Shown piece by piece: positions 15,468 through 22,200 of a DNA stretch of 22,200 nucleotides (its first letter is position 1; each line of letters begins with the position of its first letter). The notes beneath the pieces are model-generated. The model did no database searches. It had not been told where the DNA came from and saw only the letters and a list, made by a program, of their open reading frames with translations. The DNA is from Proteobacteria bacterium UBA6921 (GTDB lineage: Bacteria > Pseudomonadota > Gammaproteobacteria > SG8-11), in NCBI GenBank assembly GCA_002450895.1, contig DKAR01000135.1, forward strand, positions 1 to 22,200, in the 5' to 3' direction. A program made the translations under genes and the position numbers.

Positions 15468-16705
15468 TGCGCCCCCGTGGATGGGCTGGTGCCCGTGGGC
15501 GCCGGAGTGGCAGCGGGTGCAGGTTCCGCCGGTGCGGAAACCGCCGGAGACTCTGCCGGTGCCTGCGACGGTGCCGGTGCGCGCTTGATCGGAACAGCCG
15601 GCGCAGTTCCCGTAGGCGGTGTTGCCAACGGGGCCGGCGTCGCGGTACCACCGATCTGGCGAACCGGTTTCGCAGTGCGCAGTTCAAGCTGCGAACGGAC
15701 GTTGCGCAGCGCCTGCAATGGCGCCGAAATGTCCGGTGTCAGGAACGAAATATCGACGTGCTCGAGTTCTTCGAGGTCGGCGATCGCGGAAGCCACCTGC
15801 GGCGAACTCGTATCGAAATAGGTCTTGAATCCCTCGCGCGCTTCACGGACGGCGGCCAGGAAATTGGTCTGGTCGTTACGCATCAGCGCGGCGCGCGCAC
15901 TTTCCAGCCGCAATTGCAGGTTCAATCGCAGCAGCGTGAGTTGCTCCGGCGTCAGCAGGCTGGGCAACTCCTGGTCGCCGTGGCGCACAACAATCATCCG
16001 CGTGATCGCGGCCCACATCTGCACCCACGGATTGTTGGATTCGGTCGGCGGCGGGGAATTGGATGTCCCTCCGGCATTACCCTGCTGCGCGCGCGACGTC
16101 GGCATTTCCGGAACGGCGCTGATCAGCGCGGAGAGTTTCAGGGCATGGCCCGCGATATCGGGATGCTCCAGCTTGCGCAGCGTGACGATCGCCTTGGCGA
16201 TTTCGTCGCGCACCGCCAGCACTTCCGGAAGATCCGCGCGGCGCAGGCGGCCGTCGGCCACCTCCATCGCGGAGATTGCGATGGTCGCATTGCGCTTCAA
16301 GATCAATTGTTCGCTGGCGAGCGAGAGGAAATACTCCGCTTCGGCCAGCATCCAGTCCCAACCGCGACGGCCGAGCGTGCGTTCGGTTTCTTCCAGCCGT
16401 TGCTCCAGGTCGCGAATGCTGACGATGATGGAGTCACGCTGTTTCGCAGCGTTCGCCGACAATTCGCGTGACAGGGTTTCCTGGTCCTCGATCCGATTGC
16501 GCAATTCTTCGATGGATGTATTGAAACGTTGCGTGCGTGCATTGCCGTCATAGACGAGCCAGGCAGCGAGCACTGTGGTCGTCAGCGCTAACAGCAACGC
16601 CAGGATGGAGCTGGCATTGGGGCCCTTGCGTGGCGTTGCAGCCTGCGGCCCGCGCGAATCGACAGGCAGGGTACGGTCTGGTGCTTGGGTCGGGTTATCG
16701 TTCAT
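15464..16705 (-). CDS. hemX: HemX family protein
   Basis: This 413-residue protein has a short N-terminal cytoplasmic segment, one TM helix (about 33-53), a coiled coil (about 60-110, RNRIEDQETLSRELSANAAKQ) and a mostly helical periplasmic domain to about residue 345. A Pro/Ala-rich tail ends at GTSPSTGAQ. This is the usual HemX form, often mis-annotated as uroporphyrinogen-III methyltransferase, although no SAM-binding motifs are present. Its gene partner hemY overlaps it by 4 bases. The tail looks disordered and is longer than in the E. coli protein. Upstream (16706-16797) there is a 92-base gap to the stop of the MscS gene on the same strand, so read-through from that operon is possible. 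Confidence 0.88.
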   Translation of the reverse strand: MNDNPTQAPDRTLPVDSRGPQAATPRKGPNASSILALLLALTTTVLAAWLVYDGNARTQRFNTSIEELRNRIEDQETLSRELSANAAKQRDSIIVSIRDLEQRLEETERTLGRRGWDWMLAEAEYFLSLASEQLILKRNATIAISAMEVADGRLRRADLPEVLAVRDEIAKAIVTLRKLEHPDIAGHALKLSALISAVPEMPTSRAQQGNAGGTSNSPPPTESNNPWVQMWAAITRMIVVRHGDQELPSLLTPEQLTLLRLNLQLRLESARAALMRNDQTNFLAAVREAREGFKTYFDTSSPQVASAIADLEELEHVDISFLTPDISAPLQALRNVRSQLELRTAKPVRQIGGTATPAPLATPPTGTAPAVPIKRAPAPSQAPAESPAVSAPAEPAPAATPAPTGTSPSTGAQ

Positions 16706-16797
16706 TGGTCTTGTATCGATCGAGGCGGCGTTAACTGTACACCCATCGCGCGGCCCGACAAAACGCCTGAATCACCCGCGGGGCGAGGTTTCCGGCA

Positions 16798-17667
16798 TCA
16801 GGTTTCCGAGGCAGCGCTCATCTCCAGCTCCGCGGCCGGCGCCGCTGTGCCGGAAACGAAAGCCCCGAGGCTGGGTCGCGCAATGCTGTGGCGTCGCAGT
16901 GCATCCGTGCCGCGCACGTAGATGTCAGTGGCAAATTCCTTTTCGAAACGCACATCGAGCACATACGCCTTGGTGCGCACCTGCAGCGCAAGACGGTCCG
17001 CGATGGCAACTTCCGAAACGACGATCGAGACCGGCTTCTTAAGATAGACAAAGCGGCTGGTGACGACGATTTCGTGCAATAGCTCGCGCGCTTTGATCAC
17101 GTCGGCATCCAGCGCAATGTGGAAGTTGCACTCAACCATCATCGCCAGCGCGCCCGAGTTGCCGGACGCGACGACGTCGGTCATGAACCGGTTGTTGGGA
17201 ATGGTGACTTCGTTGTCATCGAGCGTCGTCAGGCGCACCGCGCGCAGGCCGATGCTTTTGATCTCGCCGTAGGTCGTCCCAAGCGTCACCCGGTCACCGA
17301 CCTGGAAGGGGCGGTCGAACAGCAAGATAAACCCGGCGATGACCGAAGCCACCAGATCTTTTAAAGAGAGACCGAGGGCCACGGCGAGGCTTCCGGTCGC
17401 CGCCAGCATCAGTTCGCGCGGCGGTTCCAATGCCACGAATACCACCACGACACCGCCGGCGGTATAGATAAGGAATCCGACCACGGTGGCCACTTGCGAT
17501 ATCAGCAGCCGGCGTGAAGGCACGCGCTGATACAACAGGCGTGCGAGGTAGTTGACGCCCTTCACCGCGAAAACCAGCGCGGCGATTCCCAGCGCCAGCA
17601 TCACCATCCGGTCGAATTGGAACAACTGGGCCAGTTGGTCCAGTTGGGTCAGATCGCCTTCATTCAT
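16798..17667 (-). CDS. Small mechanosensitive channel (MscS family)
   Basis: This 289-residue protein has three TM helices (about 19-44, 57-79 and 87-115). The pore helix TM3 is rich in Gly/Ala (AATGSLAVALGLSLKDLVASVIAGF). The conserved FDRPFQVGD is followed by the beta domain (YGEIKSIGLRAVRLTT, NEVTIPNNRFM). MscS channels open when membrane tension rises and release solutes during osmotic down-shock. This is the minimal form, with no large periplasmic or extra TM region. Its start overlaps the end of the big ATPase gene by 8 bases, so translation is coupled. The C-terminal region (about 262-289) is Ala/Ser-rich. The beta-strand core is complete, so a functional channel is expected. Confidence 0.92.
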   Translation of the reverse strand: MNEGDLTQLDQLAQLFQFDRMVMLALGIAALVFAVKGVNYLARLLYQRVPSRRLLISQVATVVGFLIYTAGGVVVVFVALEPPRELMLAATGSLAVALGLSLKDLVASVIAGFILLFDRPFQVGDRVTLGTTYGEIKSIGLRAVRLTTLDDNEVTIPNNRFMTDVVASGNSGALAMMVECNFHIALDADVIKARELLHEIVVTSRFVYLKKPVSIVVSEVAIADRLALQVRTKAYVLDVRFEKEFATDIYVRGTDALRRHSIARPSLGAFVSGTAAPAAELEMSAASET

Positions 17668-20600
17668 ACAGGAAGTTCCTCCCGACCAGCATCTGGGTCA
17701 ACGTAAACTGCGCGAGCGGCGCGACGCGATAGCGCCGGTCCGGACTGCGAAACAGGATGCGACCATCCTCCACGTGACGCAGCACGGTCCGGATCGTGAG
17801 CTCCGGCAACTGGGTGACATTGGCAATCTCCCCCGCGGACAGGTTCTCGTGCCGCATGACGGCTGCGCAGATAAAGAGCTGGTCTTCATTCAGGGAGGCC
17901 AGCGCACGCGGCGCGCGATGCTGGGGAATCGACACGTGCAGCTTGCCGTCGCGCTCCAGTCGCAGCGCGGACAGCCACAACACCAGTGCAGCGCGCGGAT
18001 TGCCGTTGGACTGCCCCCACAACAAGCGGAAGAACTGCGTTTCGATCTGCCCCAGCGCGCCGACTTCATCCGGATTTTGCGCCGCGCTGATGATGGTATC
18101 GAAGGACAGCGCGTAGGACGCGCGATGGTGATGCTTCATGATCAGCTGGCGTACATCCTCTTCGCTGAACGGCGGCATCTCCTTCTCACGTGGCCAACCG
18201 ATTTCTGCGCCAAACACGCCTTTCAAATAATTCCAGCTGTGCTCATTGAACGTGGCACACCAGAAGTGTGTCGTGGCGGTTTCGACCAGAATGTTCTGCA
18301 GCTCGCGATAGCCTTCGAAACCGCCCGGTGCGCCAAGAAACAGATTGTGCGCTTCGTCGAGCATCACAACGATGCGGCCGTCCGCCTTCTCGTCGCCACC
18401 CTGCGTAGCTGATAACGCCTCGTTGAGGAATTCACGCACCGCCGCGGCACTGTATAAACGCGCCGGGACTTCCACGCTGTGAACTTTGGCGAACGACTCA
18501 CATTCATGGGCCGCGAGCCGCAACAATGTCGATTTGCCACTGCCCTTGGCGCCATGAATCGCCAGGGCGTTTTCGCCTTCTTTACTCACCCACGAGCGTA
18601 CTTCAGTAACGATGTCTTCCACGACACCGGACGATGGCGTGATCAGCGCGGCGTTTTCCGACGGCGTGTATAACGGAAACAATTCGAGGTAGTCGTCCGG
18701 CAATCCTGCCGTCGGCGCGACATGCTCTCCCGCTTCGCGACCGCCGACGGCACCTTCAACACGGCGCCGGAACAATTCCGCCGCGAAGCGCTTGGCGACA
18801 TCGAACTGACTCAACCAACCTTTCAGATCGTTCCAGCCGCGCGTGAACAGCACGAGCAAAACGACCGGCAGGCACGCAATCCAGGACCAGCTCCCTTCGC
18901 ACAACTCGCGCAAACGTGGACCCAGTCGCTTGGGCATCGTAGCCTGCGCGGCCGCGCCGATTTCCACACGCCAGCCACGAAACGCAAACGCACAAACCAG
19001 GATGCCCACGTAAAGCATCAGGTCCGTGACGATCCGGTAGATGAGCGCTTCGCCCACAACATCCTGAGTGGCGTGCGCGATGAGGAATGACACCAGAAAG
19101 AACAAGCCGATGCGCCGCGTGGTATGGCGCAAGCGCAAACGGTGACGCAGCGCCGTGACCCCGGACCGCGCCGGCGCCACCGAACTGAGTGCGGAATACA
19201 GCAGCACTTCCAGCAGGCGATAGATGACGTAGTAGGTGATATAGGGGATGACGAGCGTAATTTCCGAGAAGTCGGTGCGCGCGAGCAGTGAATCGGCGAA
19301 CCACAACACCAGCAGCATGATCAGCCACGGGACATACAGCGCAGAGCGCTGGATCAGCAGCGCCGCGGCGAGCACCACGCCGCGCGCCCCCACTTCGCGG
19401 CGCGCATGCCGCTGCACGAGACTGCCGCGCAATCGATTCAACAGGCCAGTGACCTGGTGCAGCATGCGGAAGGCCACGAACGGCAACACAATGACCAGCG
19501 CCAGCAGCGCGAGCTGCTGAATCACGTCGATGATTCCGGAAAGGCCCGTCGCGATCTTGTGGCGGAAATCGAACAGCTTGGTGTACACAAACGCCACGCC
19601 GCGCAGCGGCACGACCCGCAGCTCGCGACCGAGATCACGCACGTATTCGTTCGTCAGCTTCAGCGTTTCATCGTTACCCGCATTTAGGTTTGCCGCCAGC
19701 AACTGGGACCGCAGCCGGCCCGCCTGGAGCAACAAGCGATACAAGTCTTCGCGCTCTTCGTCATAGCGCGTGCGGCGCAGCGTGGACAGATCCTGGTACA
19801 GCGTGTCGACCTCAGCGTAGGCGGTTTGCACCGCGCGGGACTCCGGCAATTGCGAGGTTCGTTGCAGCAACTCGACAGGAAATGCAGGCAAGGACGGCAG
19901 TGGTTCGTACTTGGCCTGATCGGCAATGCGCGAAAACGATTCGTCGACGAGCTCCCGCCAGATCGATGCAACCTGATCGTAAGCGGTATTCAGCACCTCG
20001 GCCGTCGGCTTGCGATTCAGTTGTGCGGCGATGAGCGACAGGCGCTGCGCCACGTCGCGGTACGATCGCGTGCGATCTTCCAGGCGCAGGACCAGCTGTT
20101 CTTTGACGCCGGCAAGTTCCTGCCGGGCTTTTTCAATCAGTGTGCGCTGCGCCGCCAACTCACGTACGTCGTCGCTGGCGGCCTCGCGTGCCTGTTCCTG
20201 CGCGGCGGCGATCGAACGTTCAGCCTGTTCGAGTTGTTGGCGTGCCTCGGTGCGCGATGTTTCGAGCTCCTGAACTACGGCATCATGGCGGCGCGCAGCT
20301 TCCTGCGTACCCAACAGCGCGTTGCGACGTTCCAGCGGCAACATCAGAAACTGCAGCCGCACCTTGTTGACTGCAGCCTCAACCTGACGCAGTCGCGAAA
20401 CGGCTTCCGCGTAACGCGCGTCGGTTCCGGCGCACTCGATCACATCGCGCGTCGGTTGCGACAGTCCGCCGTCGGGATTGGTTTCAAACGAGCGCAGTTG
20501 TTCCGCGCGCCGCGCCACCGCCTGCTCGTCGCGCAGGTTGACGACAAAGAGCGTGGCGGGCAGGACATCGGTCTGTTCACTTCCGGCGACGAATTGCGCC

Positions 20601-20776
20601 AAACGATCCCGCATGCTTTCGTCGAATGTGATGCGCTCATTGAGCGCCGACTCCAGTGCATCGCCTGCCGGGCAGCTATTCGCCACGGGCGACGGCAATT
20701 CCGGCGCGGGTTCCGCGGCTTGAACCACACAGCCTACGGCCAACGCGACCCACCCTAGGAAGCGAAGTAACGTCAT
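17660..20776 (-). CDS. Large periplasmic coiled-coil/membrane protein with C-terminal AAA-type ATPase, MscS partner
   Basis: From the ATG at 20776 the product is 1038 residues. A signal peptide (1-21, ends QAA/EP) leads to a periplasmic region with long coiled coils (about 120-240 and 320-365). About six hydrophobic segments follow at roughly 411-645, then a cytoplasmic ATPase (about 700-930) with Walker A GAKGSGKST (742-750) and Walker B VVMLDEAH (803-810). A winged-helix-like end (about 960-1030) follows. The frame is also open to a GTG at 20920, but that stretch has no signal peptide. The N-terminal two thirds resemble MscK/KefA in layout, but the MscS barrel is missing; the next gene supplies one and overlaps by 8 bases. 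An ATP-dependent gate or regulator of that channel is the natural inference. I know of no named family member with this whole architecture. Confidence 0.8.
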   Translation of the reverse strand: MTLLRFLGWVALAVGCVVQAAEPAPELPSPVANSCPAGDALESALNERITFDESMRDRLAQFVAGSEQTDVLPATLFVVNLRDEQAVARRAEQLRSFETNPDGGLSQPTRDVIECAGTDARYAEAVSRLRQVEAAVNKVRLQFLMLPLERRNALLGTQEAARRHDAVVQELETSRTEARQQLEQAERSIAAAQEQAREAASDDVRELAAQRTLIEKARQELAGVKEQLVLRLEDRTRSYRDVAQRLSLIAAQLNRKPTAEVLNTAYDQVASIWRELVDESFSRIADQAKYEPLPSLPAFPVELLQRTSQLPESRAVQTAYAEVDTLYQDLSTLRRTRYDEEREDLYRLLLQAGRLRSQLLAANLNAGNDETLKLTNEYVRDLGRELRVVPLRGVAFVYTKLFDFRHKIATGLSGIIDVIQQLALLALVIVLPFVAFRMLHQVTGLLNRLRGSLVQRHARREVGARGVVLAAALLIQRSALYVPWLIMLLVLWFADSLLARTDFSEITLVIPYITYYVIYRLLEVLLYSALSSVAPARSGVTALRHRLRLRHTTRRIGLFFLVSFLIAHATQDVVGEALIYRIVTDLMLYVGILVCAFAFRGWRVEIGAAAQATMPKRLGPRLRELCEGSWSWIACLPVVLLVLFTRGWNDLKGWLSQFDVAKRFAAELFRRRVEGAVGGREAGEHVAPTAGLPDDYLELFPLYTPSENAALITPSSGVVEDIVTEVRSWVSKEGENALAIHGAKGSGKSTLLRLAAHECESFAKVHSVEVPARLYSAAAVREFLNEALSATQGGDEKADGRIVVMLDEAHNLFLGAPGGFEGYRELQNILVETATTHFWCATFNEHSWNYLKGVFGAEIGWPREKEMPPFSEEDVRQLIMKHHHRASYALSFDTIISAAQNPDEVGALGQIETQFFRLLWGQSNGNPRAALVLWLSALRLERDGKLHVSIPQHRAPRALASLNEDQLFICAAVMRHENLSAGEIANVTQLPELTIRTVLRHVEDGRILFRSPDRRYRVAPLAQFTLTQMLVGRNFLYE

Positions 20777-20922
20777 GGTGCGAAGCTGCCCATAAACATG
20801 GAGTTGTATCCCCCGGTTCTGATGGCATTGTGGAGGCGAAACGGCCAGCGGCGCAATCGCGAATTCTGCGTAAGCCCCTGCCACACATCGGCAATTGCCG
20901 CGGACTCGGGTAAGCTGCACAC
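20777..20922. promoter_or_regulatory. Divergent intergenic region
   Basis: This gap of 146 bases separates the ATPase/MscS operon (minus) from the exchanger gene (plus), so promoters for both should lie here. I see no clear -35/-10 pair. It contains short GC-rich inverted matches only. Confidence 0.3.
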
Positions 20923-21885
20923 ATGTATGACTATCTGGCTTTGTTGCTCGGCGTAGCGCTCGCGGGTGCGGGTGGCGAGCTGTTTGTGCGCGGTGCCGTT
21001 GGACTTGCGCATTGGCTGCGTGTGGCGCCGGGCATCATCGGCGCGACGGTGGCCGCGTTCGCAACGTCGAGCCCCGAGCTTTCCGTGGCCATCATGTCCG
21101 CCAGTGAAGGCAAGCCGGAAATCTCCTTCGGCGACGCGTTAGGCAGCAACGTCGTCAATATCGCACTGATCCTCGGCATTGCGCTGATGTTCGGCAGCAT
21201 TCGCGCGCACCGGCAGCTGATCAAACGGGATTTCTCCGTGGCGCTGGCGGTTCCGCTCGCGATTGGTGTACTCGCCATCGACGGCGAGATTTCGCGTATC
21301 GACGGGATATTGCTGATGGTCGGCTTTCTCGCCTGGCTGACCATCGTGACAATCGAGGCACGTCGCCAGCGCAGCGCGGCCGAAGAAGTGCTCGGCGCGC
21401 ACACCGGCGTGGCTTCCGTCGTGCAATGCATCTTGGGACTGGCGCTGTTGACTGGCGCCGGACGATTTATCGTGATGGGCGCCAAAGGAATTGCAGAACA
21501 GTTCGGTATCGGCGAGTTCATTATTGGCGCCGTGGTCGTCGCCATCGGAACGTCGGTTCCGGAGCTGGCGACGACGATCATCTCCAAACTGCGTGGCCAT
21601 GATGAAGTCGGGCTGGGAACGATTCTCGGCTCAAACATCTTCAATGGCATGTTCATCATCGCCGTCGCTTCCATCATTCACCCGATCCATGTCGATGCTT
21701 ACGCGGTGGCTGTCGCGCTCGGCTTCGGTGCGATCACCACGGCGATGACCTACCCGATCGGCATCGACTTCCTTACCCGTCGTCGTGGCGTGGCGATGCT
21801 GGTCATGTACGTGTTCTATCTCGGCATTACCTTGCAGCCGGACGGTGTGCCTTCCGGGCTTTTCAGCGGAAGCCACGCACCCTAA
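20923..21885 (+). CDS. yrbG: Ca2+/Na+ exchanger, CaCA family (YrbG-like)
   Basis: This 320-residue protein has about 10 TM segments and the two inverted alpha repeats of the CaCA superfamily. Repeat 1 is at about 43-85 (FATSSPELSVA; GDALGSNVVN) and repeat 2 at about 204-245 (IGTSVPELATT; GTILGSNIFN). The Pro-Glu in each repeat and the GSN motifs are the ion-binding signature. The family exchanges cytoplasmic Ca2+ for Na+ or H+ across the inner membrane. It lies divergent from the ATPase/MscS operon and 73 bases before a probable sodium-type ATPase operon, so a shared sodium economy is plausible. The length is typical for bacterial YrbG. The start is ATG, with only a weak ribosome-binding site. 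Confidence 0.92.
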   Translation: MYDYLALLLGVALAGAGGELFVRGAVGLAHWLRVAPGIIGATVAAFATSSPELSVAIMSASEGKPEISFGDALGSNVVNIALILGIALMFGSIRAHRQLIKRDFSVALAVPLAIGVLAIDGEISRIDGILLMVGFLAWLTIVTIEARRQRSAAEEVLGAHTGVASVVQCILGLALLTGAGRFIVMGAKGIAEQFGIGEFIIGAVVVAIGTSVPELATTIISKLRGHDEVGLGTILGSNIFNGMFIIAVASIIHPIHVDAYAVAVALGFGAITTAMTYPIGIDFLTRRRGVAMLVMYVFYLGITLQPDGVPSGLFSGSHAP

Positions 21886-21958
21886 GCAGTATTCCCAATA
21901 GGCCACGCGCCTTATCTACGGTACGAATGATTCATCGATTCGAACCCAAGGCAACGCC

Positions 21959-22200
21959 GTGGCTGTCTCAACTGGCGAAACAGCACTCCGTGTCGGCACG
22001 ATCGCGCGGGTGCGCGGGCCCGTGGTCGACATCACGTGTGAAAAGCTTCCCGCATTGCATCAGGCGTTGTACGCGCGCGTCGGTCAGGAGACCTACACAT
22101 TCGAGGCGCACCAGCATCTCGACGAGACGCATGTGCGCGCCATTACGCTGCACCGCACCTCGGGCCTGCGGCGCGGCATGCCGGTGTACGACACCGGCTC
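21959..22200 (+). CDS. atpD: F1-type ATPase beta subunit, N-ATPase-like, partial
   Basis: The frame runs from a GTG at 21959 off the window end. It reads RVGTIARVRGPVVDITCEKL, then ALYARVG, and later THVRAITLHRTSGLRRGMPVYDTG. This is the N-terminal beta-barrel of F-ATPase beta subunits (VRGPVVD; VRxIAxxxTxGLxRGxxVxDTG). The sequence is clearly divergent from standard AtpD and closer to the alternate N-ATPase beta subunits, whose operons start with atpD. Those enzymes are mainly Na+-translocating ATPases. An AAGG lies six to nine bases before the GTG. No in-frame ATG lies nearby. The catalytic Walker motifs are beyond the window, so the N-ATPase assignment needs the following genes. Confidence 0.78.
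   Translation, partial: MAVSTGETALRVGTIARVRGPVVDITCEKLPALHQALYARVGQETYTFEAHQHLDETHVRAITLHRTSGLRRGMPVYDTG

Noticed and set aside
19826..20758. 310-codon plus-strand open frame opposite the ATPase gene
   Set aside because: It mirrors the coiled-coil coding region of the minus strand and shows no domain or plausible start.
20777..20920. GTG 20920 as start of the large ATPase protein
   Set aside because: The extra residues precede and would mask a clear signal peptide that begins at ATG 20776, and they look like intergenic DNA.
1..22200. Insertion sequence, integrase, tRNA attachment site or CRISPR array around the signalling module
   Set aside because: No transposase, terminal inverted repeats, tRNA or regularly spaced repeats were found; the only long repeats are the two gene-end duplications.

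Overview
The window looks like chromosomal DNA from a G+C-rich proteobacterium, most likely a gammaproteobacterium. The left edge carries an AlgZ/AlgR-type two-component pair. A hemX-hemY pair lies on the other strand further right, and the other genes are ordinary envelope, ion-transport and bioenergetic functions. No rRNA, tRNA, CRISPR array, transposase or phage gene was recognised.

Layout. 1-864: the end of an AlgZ-like kinase and a complete LytTR regulator (AlgR-like), followed by a REP-like palindrome. 1022-1516 (minus): an exported thioredoxin-fold protein. 1584-4003: two overlapping CPA2-type cation/proton antiporters; the second has Asn-Asn where the first has the ion-binding Asp-Asp. 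4004-8975: a compact signalling module made of a Cache-domain NarL-type kinase, a stand-alone receiver without its phospho-acceptor Asp, a receiver-LuxR regulator, a two-TM coiled-coil protein, an unlisted 46-codon membrane peptide and an orphan TAXI-type periplasmic binding protein. 9121-9824: two truncated gene copies fused to each other, a hemY 3' fragment and an antiporter 3' fragment. 10059-14218: mprF and acvB/virJ, which make and hydrolyse lysyl-phosphatidylglycerol. 14250-16705 (minus): hemX-hemY. 16798-20776 (minus): a 1038-residue periplasmic/membrane AAA-type ATPase overlapping a small MscS channel gene. 20923-21885: a Ca2+/Na+ (CaCA) exchanger. 21959 to the end: the start of a divergent F1 beta subunit resembling the first gene of N-ATPase (Na+-type F-ATPase) operons.

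How the parts fit. Much of the window serves ion homeostasis and envelope stress: two CPA2 antiporters, a mechanosensitive channel with an ATPase partner, a CaCA exchanger, a probable Na+-type ATPase, and lysyl-PG metabolism. The 4289-8975 module stands apart. It has all the pieces of a ligand-sensing relay (periplasmic binder, membrane proteins, kinase, two receivers) but no transporter. It is bracketed by the intact antiporter 3' end on the left and, on the right, by the fused hemY/antiporter remnants.

The most informative structural signal is that hybrid remnant. Its two halves align without gaps to 14250-14621 and to 3674-4003. This is what the novel joint of a tandem duplication running from mid-antiporter to mid-hemY would look like, with the signalling module now sitting where the first copies of mprF and acvB would have been. 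The two leading candidates for undescribed biology are this signalling module and the ATPase-MscS pair, which resembles an MscK-type channel split into two proteins with an added ATPase.
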